The notes: generated by a model not told the origin, from the sequence alone. A stretch of 64,000 nucleotides of DNA from Flavobacterium sp. J49 (GCF_011742145.1 NZ_JAAQQU010000105.1:461592-525591); one strand, 5' to 3'. Positions 8,561 through 18,237 are shown, counted from the stretch's first letter. A program made the numbers and translations.

Positions 8561-9690
8561 TTGATGTTATTTATGGCTTGAAGATACAAATTTTCATAAA
8601 GCGGAAGGATATTTTTGATATCAAACTGTTTGGCTACATTCAAAGCATTTTCCCTGAACTTTTGCAATGTTTCATCATTGGCTAATATCTTCAAGGCATT
8701 GTCTGCCATACTGTCGACATCACCTACATCACTTAAGTAACCTGAAATACCGTCAAAATTCACCTCAGGTAAACCTCCGGAATTACTTGAGATTACAGGA
8801 ACACTCCAGGCCATAGCTTCTAAAGCTGCCAATCCGAAGCTTTCGGTTTCCGAAGGCAATAAAAACAAGTCTGAAAAAGACAAAATCTGGTCAATTTCAT
8901 TACTGTTGCCAAAGAAAATCACTTTGTCTTGGATACCCAATTCGTTACACAATTGTTCCGCCCTCTCCTTTTCGGGTCCATCACCTACCATCATTAACTT
9001 GGCAGGGATTTTCTGTTGAATTTTATAGAAAATTTTGATGATATCCGGTATGCGTTTTACCCGACGAAAATTACTGATGTGTGTGACAATTCGTTCTTCT
9101 TTTTTGGCCATCACCGATCGCTGACAGGAAATTAAATTTTCGTTTCTGTGTTTGTCCAATTCAATAAAATTGGGAATCACATGGATGTCTTTCTTGATAT
9201 TAAATAAATTATATGTATCGTCTTTTAAACTTTGGGAAACCGAAGTCACCACATCAGATTTGTTGATACTAAAACTCACCGCCGGTTTGTAAAAAGGATG
9301 ATTTCCCACCAAAGTAATGTCTGTTCCGTGAAGTGTCGTGACCATCGGAATAACAATTCCTTCGTCTTTCAACATTTGCTTGGCCATATAACCGGCATAA
9401 GCATGCGGAATAGCATAATGCACATGCAGCAATTCAATTTTATAAAGTTTGACCATATCAACCAACTTACTGGACAAAGCCAATTCATAGGGTTGGTAAT
9501 GAAACAATGGATATTCGGGAACATTTACTTCGTGGTAATGTACATTGGGATTTAAAAGTGCCAAACGCACCGGTTGCCGATAGGTAATAAAATGGATTTC
9601 GTGACCACGATGGGCCAATTCGAGTCCCAGTTCTGTGGCCACTACACCACTTCCGCCGAACGTAGGATAACAAACTATTGCTATTTTCAT
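8557..9690 (-). CDS. bshA: N-acetyl-alpha-D-glucosaminyl L-malate synthase (bacillithiol pathway)
   Basis: GT4-family glycosyltransferase that joins UDP-GlcNAc and L-malate, the first step to bacillithiol. 377 residues, the usual BshA length. Recognisable segments are the N-terminal MKIAIVCYPTFGGSGVVATE glycine-rich acceptor loop, LHGTDITLVG (about 123-132), and the C-terminal donor-site motif PSETESFGLAALEAMAW with the two conserved Glu. Bacillithiol is the expected low-molecular-weight thiol in this group. It overlaps the downstream lipoprotein gene by four bases and follows the GH3 fusion gene on the same strand. Confidence 0.93.
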   Translation of the reverse strand: MKIAIVCYPTFGGSGVVATELGLELAHRGHEIHFITYRQPVRLALLNPNVHYHEVNVPEYPLFHYQPYELALSSKLVDMVKLYKIELLHVHYAIPHAYAGYMAKQMLKDEGIVIPMVTTLHGTDITLVGNHPFYKPAVSFSINKSDVVTSVSQSLKDDTYNLFNIKKDIHVIPNFIELDKHRNENLISCQRSVMAKKEERIVTHISNFRRVKRIPDIIKIFYKIQQKIPAKLMMVGDGPEKERAEQLCNELGIQDKVIFFGNSNEIDQILSFSDLFLLPSETESFGLAALEAMAWSVPVISSNSGGLPEVNFDGISGYLSDVGDVDSMADNALKILANDETLQKFRENALNVAKQFDIKNILPLYENLYLQAINNIK

Positions 9691-9756
9691 GTTTAGTTTT
9701 TCGTACTACGAAATTAAGTAAAATAGCTGGTGAAAATGGTAAAAAAGAGTTAAAGA

Positions 9757-12700
9757 TTATTTCTCTATAATCGCTTCCTGAATCGCTTTCTGAATGTCTT
9801 CGCGGATGTTTTCTTTCGATAAGGTATTGGGCAAATTAGAATCAGGGAAAGTTCTGTTGGATAAAAACACATAAACAATCTCGGTCTCCGGATCAGCCCA
9901 AGCAATGGTTCCCGTAAATCCGGTATGCCCAAAACTTGACATTGATACACAACCGCAAGTTGGGCCAGCACCAGTAATTTGCGGTTTGTCAAAACCTAAA
10001 CCACGACGGTTTCCTTGTGGACAAAACCAGCAAGTATTGAAAATATTAAAGGTCTCTGGTGAAAAATACTGCACGCCACCATAATTTCCTTTTTGAAGGT
10101 ACAATTGCATCATTTTGGCCACATCCAAAGCATTGGAAAAAATACCTGCATGACCGGCAATTCCACCTTCCATAGCAGCTTCCATATCGTGTACGTATCC
10201 TTGAATCGTGTCATGTCGGAAATAAGTATCTATCTCAGTCGGTACAATAACGCTTTTGTCAAACTTCGTCAGAGGATTGTACAAGGTATTGTTCATGCCA
10301 AGCGTCTTGTAGAAATTGTCATAAGTGAGTTGGTCCAATGATTTTCCCGTAGCTTTTTCCAAATATTGTTTGAGGATAATAAAGGTAAAATCACTGTACT
10401 TGTATTCTTTTTTGTCAATGAGCGGACTGTTGATGATTTGCTTCATGATGGTGTCATGGTAATCATCGCGCAGGTACAAACTGTCAGATACTCTTTTGGT
10501 AAAACCTTCGGTATATACTTTTCTATAATATTTCTCCTTGGGCTTTTTGGCCGAATCAACGGTGGCTTTATAAAACGGAATCCAAGCTTGCATTCTACCG
10601 TAGTGAGATAACAATTCTTTGAAAGTAATGGGTTGTTTATTAGAACCTTTAAACACTGGCAACATTTCGCCCAAATTAGTATCCAAAGCGACCTTTTGGG
10701 TGTCATACAACTGCATTACATTGGGTAAGGTGGCAACCATTTTAGTCAAAGAGGCCACATCATACAAATCGGAATTCTTGATTCTTACTTCACCATCATA
10801 GGTTTGTTTTCCAAATGACTTTTGATAAATGACTTTCCCTTTTCGGGCGACCAGAATCTGCATGCCCGGTGCCATTTTGCCATCAATAGCTTTATAGGCC
10901 AGCTTTTCGATGTGGTTTAATTTTTCCGAACTCATTCCAACATTTTCCGGAGTGGTAAAACCCAAACGATTCAGTTTTTCGGTAAACAAACCATCACCTG
11001 CAGTATAAGAACCATTGATAGAAACCGGAAGTTTTCCTTTGGAAGCCACTGCGCCGAAAATCAATTCGGCTGAAACTTCCTGAGCCACATCGCCGTTTTG
11101 ATAAGAGACTATCACGCCCTCAATCGCTTCAAAATTGGCAATCTTAGACAAAGAATAAGGCTTGGCAAAACAATCGATGATGACTTTCTTTTTAACCGCA
11201 ATCGAGTCAATCAATTGGAGTTCTGAAGCTGTCAATTCGGGTGATTTCCACCAAGATTTATCTGATTTGTGGTAACCGATAATCACAGTTTCGTAGTCGG
11301 CTAATTTGGTCATTAAAGTATCTAAATTGGTTTCAGAAACTTCGGTGACTTCAGTGTATTTTTTAAGCGTATTTACAAAAGAATTGTAGCTGTCATCTCC
11401 TAATTTTACGTAAGCAATTTTTTGGTTCAAGTTTTTAATCGGTAAAATATTGTCCTGATTTTTAACTACCGTAATCGCATTTTCATACAATTCATATTGC
11501 AAACTCAGATTGGATTTCGGGTTCAAATCATGGAACAAATTAATCTCTTCCACCGGTTTATATCTATTCAAACCGGCTTTGAATTTGTAACGCAAAATCT
11601 TCTTAACTGATTCGGCCAAACGGCTTTCTGAAATTTGTCCTTCCTGATAAGCCACACAGATTTTCTCTACGGCTAAAGGTACATTCTCAGCAAAAAGCAA
11701 AATGTCATTTCCGGCTAAAAATGCTTCTAAATCAATATCTCCGGGCTTTTTGAAATTACTGGCACCTTTCATATTCAAAGCATCGGTAAATATCAACCCG
11801 TCAAAACCGAGGTCATTTTTTAACAAATTGGTTACAACCGGTTGCGAAATAGACGTAGGATAACCTTCTCTCGGTTCCAAACTCGGTACATTCAAATGCG
11901 CCACCATTACAGAAACCAAACCTTCGTCAAACATTCTTTTGTAGGGATACAATTCTACTTTTTCAATGTGTTCCAATGATGCATTGACCACCGGCAAAGC
12001 ATGGTGTGAATCGGTAGAAGTATCACCGTGACCCGGAAAGTGTTTTCCGGTAGAGAAAATGCCTTGCCCTTGTGCGCCTTTCATCAAAGCTATGGCGTGT
12101 TCGGTTACATTGACTTTATTTTCTCCAAAAGAACGATACCCGATAATGGGGTTTTTCGGATTGGTATTGATGTCTAAAACCGGAGCAAAGTTGAAGTGCA
12201 CACCCATTCTTTTGCTTTCATTGGCCATGGCCACACCCACTTTTTCGACCAATTTCAAATCGCGAATAGCGCCAAGCGTCATGTTAAACGGGTAGCGAAA
12301 CGTAGAATCCAAACGCATGCTCATTCCCCATTCGGCATCAATCCCGATGAACAATGGTACTTTGGACAAAGCTTGGTATTTATTGGTCAAACGCGATTGT
12401 CTTTTAGGTCCGCCTTGAAAGAAAATCAACCCACCGATTTTGTATTCACTAACCAACTTTTCAATTTCAGCTACATGGGCTGCATTTTTGTTAGAATAAG
12501 CAGCCACCATAAACAGTTGTCCTACTTTTTCATTAAAAGTCATTTGGTTGTAAATGCTATCAACCCAGCGGGTTTCGGCTTCCGTTTCGGGGAAAAAGTT
12601 TTTTCGTTCGGATTTGATGTGCGGAATATAGATTTCTTCATCTTCAATGCCGACTTTGCTCAAGTTTACCACGCTCTTTTTGTCTTTAGTACTCGAACAA

Positions 12701-12759
12701 TTCGTTACCAAAAACAACAGCGCTGTGAATAAACCTATTCTGAACAAAAACTGCTTCAT
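9757..12759 (-). CDS. GH3 beta-N-acetylhexosaminidase / serine beta-lactamase-like fusion lipoprotein
   Basis: 1000 residues from the ATG at 12759 (a TTG one codon upstream is less likely). The N-terminus MKQFLFRIGLFTALLFLVTNC is a lipoprotein signal. Residues about 60-400 are a NagZ-type GH3 barrel with the KHFPGHGDTSTDSH loop (about 239) and nucleophile Asp in FTDALNMKG (about 323). A GH3 C-terminal sandwich follows. Residues about 620-1000 form a class C beta-lactamase/PBP-like domain with SLTK (about 669), a YSD motif and GHTG (about 943). The combination suggests a periplasmic or surface enzyme that trims peptidoglycan sugars and peptides; this is inference from domains. Confidence 0.9.
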   Translation of the reverse strand: MKQFLFRIGLFTALLFLVTNCSSTKDKKSVVNLSKVGIEDEEIYIPHIKSERKNFFPETEAETRWVDSIYNQMTFNEKVGQLFMVAAYSNKNAAHVAEIEKLVSEYKIGGLIFFQGGPKRQSRLTNKYQALSKVPLFIGIDAEWGMSMRLDSTFRYPFNMTLGAIRDLKLVEKVGVAMANESKRMGVHFNFAPVLDINTNPKNPIIGYRSFGENKVNVTEHAIALMKGAQGQGIFSTGKHFPGHGDTSTDSHHALPVVNASLEHIEKVELYPYKRMFDEGLVSVMVAHLNVPSLEPREGYPTSISQPVVTNLLKNDLGFDGLIFTDALNMKGASNFKKPGDIDLEAFLAGNDILLFAENVPLAVEKICVAYQEGQISESRLAESVKKILRYKFKAGLNRYKPVEEINLFHDLNPKSNLSLQYELYENAITVVKNQDNILPIKNLNQKIAYVKLGDDSYNSFVNTLKKYTEVTEVSETNLDTLMTKLADYETVIIGYHKSDKSWWKSPELTASELQLIDSIAVKKKVIIDCFAKPYSLSKIANFEAIEGVIVSYQNGDVAQEVSAELIFGAVASKGKLPVSINGSYTAGDGLFTEKLNRLGFTTPENVGMSSEKLNHIEKLAYKAIDGKMAPGMQILVARKGKVIYQKSFGKQTYDGEVRIKNSDLYDVASLTKMVATLPNVMQLYDTQKVALDTNLGEMLPVFKGSNKQPITFKELLSHYGRMQAWIPFYKATVDSAKKPKEKYYRKVYTEGFTKRVSDSLYLRDDYHDTIMKQIINSPLIDKKEYKYSDFTFIILKQYLEKATGKSLDQLTYDNFYKTLGMNNTLYNPLTKFDKSVIVPTEIDTYFRHDTIQGYVHDMEAAMEGGIAGHAGIFSNALDVAKMMQLYLQKGNYGGVQYFSPETFNIFNTCWFCPQGNRRGLGFDKPQITGAGPTCGCVSMSSFGHTGFTGTIAWADPETEIVYVFLSNRTFPDSNLPNTLSKENIREDIQKAIQEAIIEK

Positions 12760-12771
12760 CAAAAATGGAGA

Positions 12772-13254
12772 TTAAAAGAAACGACTGTGCCAGCTTTCGC
12801 CTGCGGGAACTTCCCAATTGTCGTTGAATTCTTCGATAGTATTGACCAAATTATTAAACACGATGGTATTGGCAGTGACTGCTTTTTCTTTGGCCATACG
12901 CTTAAAATCGATTAAGGTTTTGTGCGCAATATGTTCACCGTTTTTGAAAGTGACATTCATTTTGTCTAATAAATCCACTTGGTATTTTTGTTCCAAACTT
13001 TGGATAAAAGATACTGAGGAATCAATAGAACAACCCGTTGCCTGTTGCACTTCCTGATTGACGGCGAGTATAATAAATCGATTGTATTTTAGCAAATACG
13101 AGGCCTCCAAACCGGTTCCGTGAGCTGACCAGTTTTCGATAAATGTTTTTAAGTCATTCTCGATTTCAGTCATTTCATCGTCTGAAAATTTGCGATTGGA
13201 TTGGTAAATCCAAATTCGGGATTCTTCGGGTAAATTTTCAAAGGGAACGTACAT
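12772..13254 (-). CDS. Conserved protein often labelled ABC transporter ATPase, no ATPase motifs
   Basis: 160 residues, no signal peptide or TM. It belongs to a Bacteroidota family that databases often call ABC transporter ATPase, yet it has no Walker A, signature or Walker B motif. Visible features are YQSNRKFSDDE near residue 18, NWSAHGTGLEASY (about 41-53) and TGCSIDSSV (about 78-86) with a central Cys. These look like conserved active-site-like blocks but I cannot assign a reaction. It sits between a CCG iron-sulfur gene and the GH3 fusion gene in one co-directional run. Confidence 0.8.
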   Translation of the reverse strand: MYVPFENLPEESRIWIYQSNRKFSDDEMTEIENDLKTFIENWSAHGTGLEASYLLKYNRFIILAVNQEVQQATGCSIDSSVSFIQSLEQKYQVDLLDKMNVTFKNGEHIAHKTLIDFKRMAKEKAVTANTIVFNNLVNTIEEFNDNWEVPAGESWHSRFF

Positions 13255-13273
13255 AGAAATTACGGATTATAAA

Positions 13274-14065
13274 TTATAAATCTTGGGCATTGGCGATTAA
13301 TTCCGCTACGTCCATTACTTTAACATTAGCTTCTTGTTCTTTGGCTTTCACACCATCAGTCATCATGGTATTACAGAACGGACAACCGGCTGCAATGATT
13401 TCGGGTTTGGTTTCCAAAGCGTCTTCAGTTCTTTCGATGTTTACTTCTTTGTTTCCGGGTTCGGCATCCTTGAACATTTGAGCACCGCCGGCACCACAAC
13501 ACAAACCATTGGCACGAGAACGTTTCATTTCTACCAATTCGGCATCCAGTTTTTGGATTAAATCTCTTGGCGCTTCATAAATATTATTGGCACGACCTAA
13601 ATAACAAGGATCATGGAAAGTTATTCTTTTGCCTTTAAACTGTCCGCCTTCAATGGTTAAACGTCCTGAATCTAACAGCGATTTTAAAAACTCCGTATGG
13701 TGAACTACTTCATAAGTTCCGCCCAATTCAGGATATTCATTTTTTAAAGTATTAAAACAATGCGGACAAGCGGTTACGATTTTTTTGGCTTCATAAGCGT
13801 TCAAAACCTCGATGTTCATCATGGCTTGCATTTGGAACAAAAACTCATTCCCTGCACGTTTCGCCGGATCGCCGGTGCAGCTTTCTTCTGTTCCTAAAAC
13901 GGCAAATTCCACATTGGCACGATTTAAAATACGCACAAATGCTTTGGTGATTTTTTTGGCTCTGTCATCAAAACTGCCGGCACAACCTACCCAAAATAAT
14001 ACTTCGGGTTGTTTGCCTTGGGCCATCATTTCTGCCATGGTTGGCACGTTTAATACTTCTGACAT
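13274..14065 (-). CDS. CCG-domain (Fe-S)-binding protein, HdrB/LutA-like
   Basis: 263 residues with two cysteine-rich CCG-type repeats: CPHCFNTLKNEYPELG with later HDPCYLGR, and GLCCGAGG followed by CPFCNTMM. Such domains bind noncubane [4Fe-4S] clusters and pass electrons in heterodisulfide reductases, glycolate and lactate oxidases and succinate dehydrogenases. The partner is probably the membrane Fe-S protein at 14674-15981, which carries two ferredoxin-like clusters; a HAD gene lies between them. Together they could oxidise or reduce a small substrate against menaquinone; the substrate is unknown. Confidence 0.9.
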   Translation of the reverse strand: MSEVLNVPTMAEMMAQGKQPEVLFWVGCAGSFDDRAKKITKAFVRILNRANVEFAVLGTEESCTGDPAKRAGNEFLFQMQAMMNIEVLNAYEAKKIVTACPHCFNTLKNEYPELGGTYEVVHHTEFLKSLLDSGRLTIEGGQFKGKRITFHDPCYLGRANNIYEAPRDLIQKLDAELVEMKRSRANGLCCGAGGAQMFKDAEPGNKEVNIERTEDALETKPEIIAAGCPFCNTMMTDGVKAKEQEANVKVMDVAELIANAQDL

Positions 14066-14144
14066 TTTTTTATGTTTATTTGTTTATTTGGTAATACGGT
14101 TATTTGTCCATCCGAATAAACGAATAACCAAAACCACGAATCAC

Positions 14145-14591
14145 CTATTCATGGTGCTCGTCGTCAAACACTTGAATAGTTACTTCTTTGTCTACCAAAT
14201 CGGTGAACTTTCCTCTGTAACGGGTCGCCTTTACCAAGTGATTGTCAATCCAGTGGTAGTTGCCGCCACGGGGTTTTCCCATGACCATTCCGTGGTATTT
14301 GAATCCGTGTTGCTTTAACCAACGTTCGGTATATTCTCTGTGCGCTTCGGTTCTTGAAGTGAAAAAGAATATAATATGCCCTTCATCATACCATTTATTT
14401 AAGGTAATTAATGCATCCGGATAAACTTCTGCTGTTAACATTCTTTCAGGCTCTTCATTGGGAATATCATCACAAATTGTTCCGTCAATGTCGATTAGGT
14501 AATTCTTAATTCCTTCGGGTAAAATCGGACTTAAATGTTGTCCGTTTTCGGTGATGCTTTGCAGGTTTTTTTCGATGTCTTCCGCTTTCAT
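14145..14591 (-). CDS. HAD-superfamily phosphatase-like protein
   Basis: 148 residues. The motif I DIDGT places nucleophile and acid Asp at 34 and 36; motif II is in FFTSRTEAHREY (Ser/Thr after a beta strand), and the C-terminal acidic pair DDEHHE may complete the metal site. Related entries are often mislabelled phosphoheptose isomerase. Compact HAD with LNS2-like features; substrate unknown. It lies inside the Fe-S gene run on the same strand, spaced about 80 bases on either side, so it may be co-transcribed. Confidence 0.8.
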   Translation of the reverse strand: MKAEDIEKNLQSITENGQHLSPILPEGIKNYLIDIDGTICDDIPNEEPERMLTAEVYPDALITLNKWYDEGHIIFFFTSRTEAHREYTERWLKQHGFKYHGMVMGKPRGGNYHWIDNHLVKATRYRGKFTDLVDKEVTIQVFDDEHHE

Positions 14592-14673
14592 TTTGTTACT
14601 TTTTATAGTGTTTCAAATTCATTCAACAAATTCCCAAGCCTCACAATTATGAGAATTTATCAATTATATATAG

Positions 14674-15981
14674 TTAATTTTCGTCTTTCCAGTTCAATCG
14701 GTCCATTTGGTTGTATTGCCATGGCGCGCCATTGTTTTCGATATTGGTCATCATGGCATTTAAGGATTGCGGTGCCGCACTTTGCTCCATTACCAAGTAT
14801 CTTCTCATGTCCATGATGATTGATAACGGACTGATGTTGACCGGACATTCTTCCACGCAAGCATTACAAGAAGTACAAGCCCAAAGTTCTTCGGGAGTGA
14901 TGTAATCGTTTAACAACGACTTATTATCAGGAACAAAAACACCTTTGTTAGCATCGATATTTTTGCCTACTTCTTCCAATCGATCACGCGTATCCATCAT
15001 GATTTTTCTTGGAGATAATTTTTTGCCGGTTTGGTTCGCCGGACATGATGATGTACAACGACCGCATTCCGTACAAGTATAAGCATTGAGCAATTGCACC
15101 CAATTCAAATCCTGCACATCCGAAGCACCAAACTTACTTGGAACCGCATTTTCATCCACCGGTTGGGCCGCAAACGGATCGGCGTTTGGATCCATCATCA
15201 GTTTTACTTCTTTGGTAACACTTTCTAAATTATCGAATTTGCCTTTGGCATTTAAATCGGCGAAATATGTATTCGGGAATGCTAAAAGAATGTGTAAATG
15301 TTTAGAATAATATAGATAGTTCAAGAAAATCAAGATTCCGATAATGTGGAACCACCAAGCGGCTCTTTCAATAATGATAACCGCTTCCAACGAAAAACTA
15401 TCCGGTGATGGCACTAAAAATTGCGAAATAATATTTCCCGAATTCATATCCTGAAACTTCAAATCAAAAGCATTCATGATTAAGAACAACGACATCAATA
15501 CGATTTCGAAATACAAAATGGTATCGGCATCTTTCTTTGGTGCACCTTTTAAATCGGAACTCGCGAATCTTTTTAGTTTGATTATGTTTCTTCGTATCCA
15601 AAACGCGATAACCGCTACTAAAACCAATACCGCTAAAACTTCAAACGAACCGATTAAAACGCCATAGAATCCGCCTAAAAACGAGAAGATTCGGTGTGTT
15701 CCGAATAATCCGTCAATGATGATTTCTAAAACTTCTAAGTTGATGATTACGAATCCAACATAAACAATAATGTGTAAAAATCCGGCAATTGGACGTTTCA
15801 CCATTTTAGATTGTCCCAAAGCAATCATTGCCATGTTTTTCCAGCGAGCAGAAGGATTGTCGGTTCGATTAACCTCTTGCCCCAATTTGATGTTGCGCGA
15901 GAGTTTCTTTACGTTTTTGGCAAAAAAACCAATACCTGCAAGGAGAATAATCGCAAAAAGTATGTTGTCAATATACATCAT
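14674..15981 (-). CDS. Membrane-bound 4Fe-4S dicluster protein, HdrE/HdrC-like
   Basis: 435 residues starting MMYIDNILFA (two adjacent ATG codons at 15981 and 15978). The first 250 residues hold about five TM helices of the nitrate reductase gamma/HdrE type. The soluble C-terminal part has two ferredoxin-like clusters, CTECGRCTSSCP and CTSCNACVEECP, binding two [4Fe-4S] clusters. Such proteins link quinone in the membrane to soluble CCG proteins; the CCG partner is 1.9 kb downstream on the same strand. It follows the MCE gene with an 11-base gap. Confidence 0.9.
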   Translation of the reverse strand: MMYIDNILFAIILLAGIGFFAKNVKKLSRNIKLGQEVNRTDNPSARWKNMAMIALGQSKMVKRPIAGFLHIIVYVGFVIINLEVLEIIIDGLFGTHRIFSFLGGFYGVLIGSFEVLAVLVLVAVIAFWIRRNIIKLKRFASSDLKGAPKKDADTILYFEIVLMSLFLIMNAFDLKFQDMNSGNIISQFLVPSPDSFSLEAVIIIERAAWWFHIIGILIFLNYLYYSKHLHILLAFPNTYFADLNAKGKFDNLESVTKEVKLMMDPNADPFAAQPVDENAVPSKFGASDVQDLNWVQLLNAYTCTECGRCTSSCPANQTGKKLSPRKIMMDTRDRLEEVGKNIDANKGVFVPDNKSLLNDYITPEELWACTSCNACVEECPVNISPLSIIMDMRRYLVMEQSAAPQSLNAMMTNIENNGAPWQYNQMDRLNWKDEN

Positions 15982-15992
15982 GGTTTAGAAGT

Positions 15993-16949
15993 TTACTTTT
16001 TATTAATGGTATCGTTTACAGGTGCTTTATAGGGTTTGCTTTTCTTTCCGAAAAGCGAAACATTTACATAACGTGTTGGATTTAGGCGCAAATCTTGCAA
16101 CAACAATTCCAATTCTTTAGAAGACTTGGCGAAGTTGTTGTATAAAGCATCGTCCTTGGCCAATTTACCTAAAGTCCCTTTTCCGGCTTGCATATCGGCC
16201 ATAAGCTTGTCTACACTGGCTAAAGTTTTTTCCAAATTTTTAACGGTTTGTCCGATATTGGCTTTGGCCAAAGAATCAGACATGGTCTTTAAATTACCTG
16301 ATGCCTTATCGAAATTCGTCATCGTCGAAGAAATCTTGTTTTTGTTGTCAGCAAGTAATTGGTTAACGCTTACTGAAGCTTCTTTAAATTCGGCTAAAGT
16401 GGCATTTAAATTTTCTAAACTGCCTCTGAGGTTTTGTTTGGTTTTTTCGTCTAACACTTGGTTGACATTGACCAACATGGTGTTGGCGTTCTCCAAAACT
16501 TTATCCAATTTTTCTTTGATAGGTTTGATTTGGTTGGATACTTCTTCGGTTAGTCCTAATTTGTTAGCAGAAGTGAAAAAATCTCCTGAAGCGGCTATTT
16601 CCTGGGTTTCATTATTAGGCAGAATAGCAATCTGCTTTCCACCGATGGGTCCGGGAGAATACAATTCGGCCACACTGTTTTTGGGGATTTTATAATCGCC
16701 ATTGATTTGCAATTCGACCAATGAAGTCCAGTCTTTTTGCAACTCTATAGAATTTACTTTTCCCACCACTAACCCGTTAATGGTTACCGGCGAAGACGAA
16801 GCCAGTCCGTCTACATTGCTGTATTTGACATAGTATTTATTGTAGCTCGACAATAAGTCTCTTCCCTTTAGGAAACTATAACCCCAAATGAACAATAAAA
16901 TAGAAGCAATCACTAAAATTGCAGTCTTAATTTCTCTGGTAATTTTCAA
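15993..16949 (-). CDS. MCE/MlaD-family lipid transport protein
   Basis: 318 residues. One N-terminal TM helix (about 10-28) anchors it in the inner membrane; the MCE domain follows (about 38-115, YVKYSNVDGLASSSPVTING), then a long helical part (about 135-270) with repeated Leu/Lys/Thr. MCE proteins carry phospholipids between inner and outer membranes. The only start giving the TM anchor is TTG at 16949, since a stop lies seven codons upstream and no ATG intervenes. The permease and ATPase partners (MlaE, MlaF) are not in the window. Confidence 0.88.
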   Translation of the reverse strand: MKITREIKTAILVIASILLFIWGYSFLKGRDLLSSYNKYYVKYSNVDGLASSSPVTINGLVVGKVNSIELQKDWTSLVELQINGDYKIPKNSVAELYSPGPIGGKQIAILPNNETQEIAASGDFFTSANKLGLTEEVSNQIKPIKEKLDKVLENANTMLVNVNQVLDEKTKQNLRGSLENLNATLAEFKEASVSVNQLLADNKNKISSTMTNFDKASGNLKTMSDSLAKANIGQTVKNLEKTLASVDKLMADMQAGKGTLGKLAKDDALYNNFAKSSKELELLLQDLRLNPTRYVNVSLFGKKSKPYKAPVNDTINKK

Positions 16950-17036
16950 AGCTGATTGTTTTTTTTTTTACAAACTGTTCGACCTTCGGTCTCGAGTGGC
17001 AAAGTTAAAATAAAATACTAAAACTCCTTGTAATTA

Positions 17037-18200
17037 TTACTTTAATGCTTCTTGAACCGAAACTTTTTTACCGTTTTTAAAGGCAATGACAAACGCGGAT
17101 GAAAATCCTTTGGCTTTGGCTTCTGCTAATAATCTTTTAGCTTCGTCATAGCTGGAGGTTTCCCCGTACATATATTTATAGAGTGTACCTTCGCTCGACA
17201 TGGAAATATTGTTTAATCCTTTAAAATTACTTGGTGTAAGCTCTAATTTCTTGCCACTGGCAGAAAGCTGTACTTTGAATGTAGCCACTCCTGAACTCAC
17301 AACCGTTTCCGATTTTGGTTCTGTTTTAGAATCCGGTTTTTTTACCTCCGGACTTTTCACCACCGGTTTTGTAGCTTGCGAATCAACTACTTTTATGGAT
17401 TCAACTCTTTGAGAAGGCTTGACATCATCTGTATCTCCTGAACCGTAAAATTCTTTCTTATAACTGAGAATAGCTTCTGCAATAGCTTCTGCAACTCCTT
17501 GTTGTCCTTCTTCAGAATCAAGTCTTGCGCCTTCTTCCGGATTGGATATAAACCCCATTTCTATTAAAACTCTCGGCATGTACGCTTTGTGCAAAACCAT
17601 AAATGGTGCTTGTTTCACGCCACGACTTTTTACTTTTAAATCATCAATAAAATGGTTCTGAATTTTACCGGCCAAGGCAATGCTGCTTTCCAAATACTCT
17701 TCTTGCATCATGGTTAAACCAATAATACTCTCGGGCGATTTTGGGTCGTAACCTTTGTATTTCTGTTGGTAATCTTTCTCCATCGTGATTACTTCATTCT
17801 CTTTTTTAGCAGCTTCTAAATTGGAAGCATTTTTAGACATACCCATCACATAAGTCTCTGAACCACAAGCTGCCGAATTTTTATTGGCATTACAGTGAAT
17901 AGAAACAAATATATTGGCATCGGCTCTGTTGGCAATATTGGCTCGTTCAATTAAATCAACAAAAGTGTCATTTTTTCTGGTGTAGATTACTTCTATACCC
18001 GATTTGCTTTCTAAAATTTTACCCACTTTGAGCACTACGGCTAAAGCTATTTTCTTTTCGATGTGACCATTGTAAACCGCACCATAATCATGGTCTCCGT
18101 GACCGGCATCGAGTGCTACTTTAAACTTTTGACCCGATTGGGCAAAAGTCAAATTAGAAATAAATAATAAAATCGTACCTACGAACGCAATTCCTTTCAT
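17037..18200 (-). CDS. N-acetylmuramoyl-L-alanine amidase with SPOR domain (copy 1)
   Basis: 387 residues from the ATG at 18200, which starts directly at the signal peptide MKGIAFVGTILLFISNLTFA; the longer frame uses TTG. The Amidase_3 domain (about 25-250) has zinc ligands in LDAGHGDHDYG, the downstream Glu of the HIEKKIAL strand, VSIHCNA and catalytic Glu in VLIEMGF. After a Pro/Lys/Ser-rich linker, a SPOR domain (about 310-387) should target denuded septal glycan. It cleaves the amide between MurNAc and L-Ala during daughter-cell separation. It is paralogous to the gene 37 bases upstream. Confidence 0.92.
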   Translation of the reverse strand: MKGIAFVGTILLFISNLTFAQSGQKFKVALDAGHGDHDYGAVYNGHIEKKIALAVVLKVGKILESKSGIEVIYTRKNDTFVDLIERANIANRADANIFVSIHCNANKNSAACGSETYVMGMSKNASNLEAAKKENEVITMEKDYQQKYKGYDPKSPESIIGLTMMQEEYLESSIALAGKIQNHFIDDLKVKSRGVKQAPFMVLHKAYMPRVLIEMGFISNPEEGARLDSEEGQQGVAEAIAEAILSYKKEFYGSGDTDDVKPSQRVESIKVVDSQATKPVVKSPEVKKPDSKTEPKSETVVSSGVATFKVQLSASGKKLELTPSNFKGLNNISMSSEGTLYKYMYGETSSYDEAKRLLAEAKAKGFSSAFVIAFKNGKKVSVQEALK

Positions 18201-18237
18201 TTGTTTTATCAATTTCAAAATATGTATTATAATTTTT

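Noticed and set aside
12196..12732. 178-aa plus-strand frame opposite the GH3 fusion
   Set aside because: Shadow of the GH3 gene; the minus-strand frame has clear motifs.
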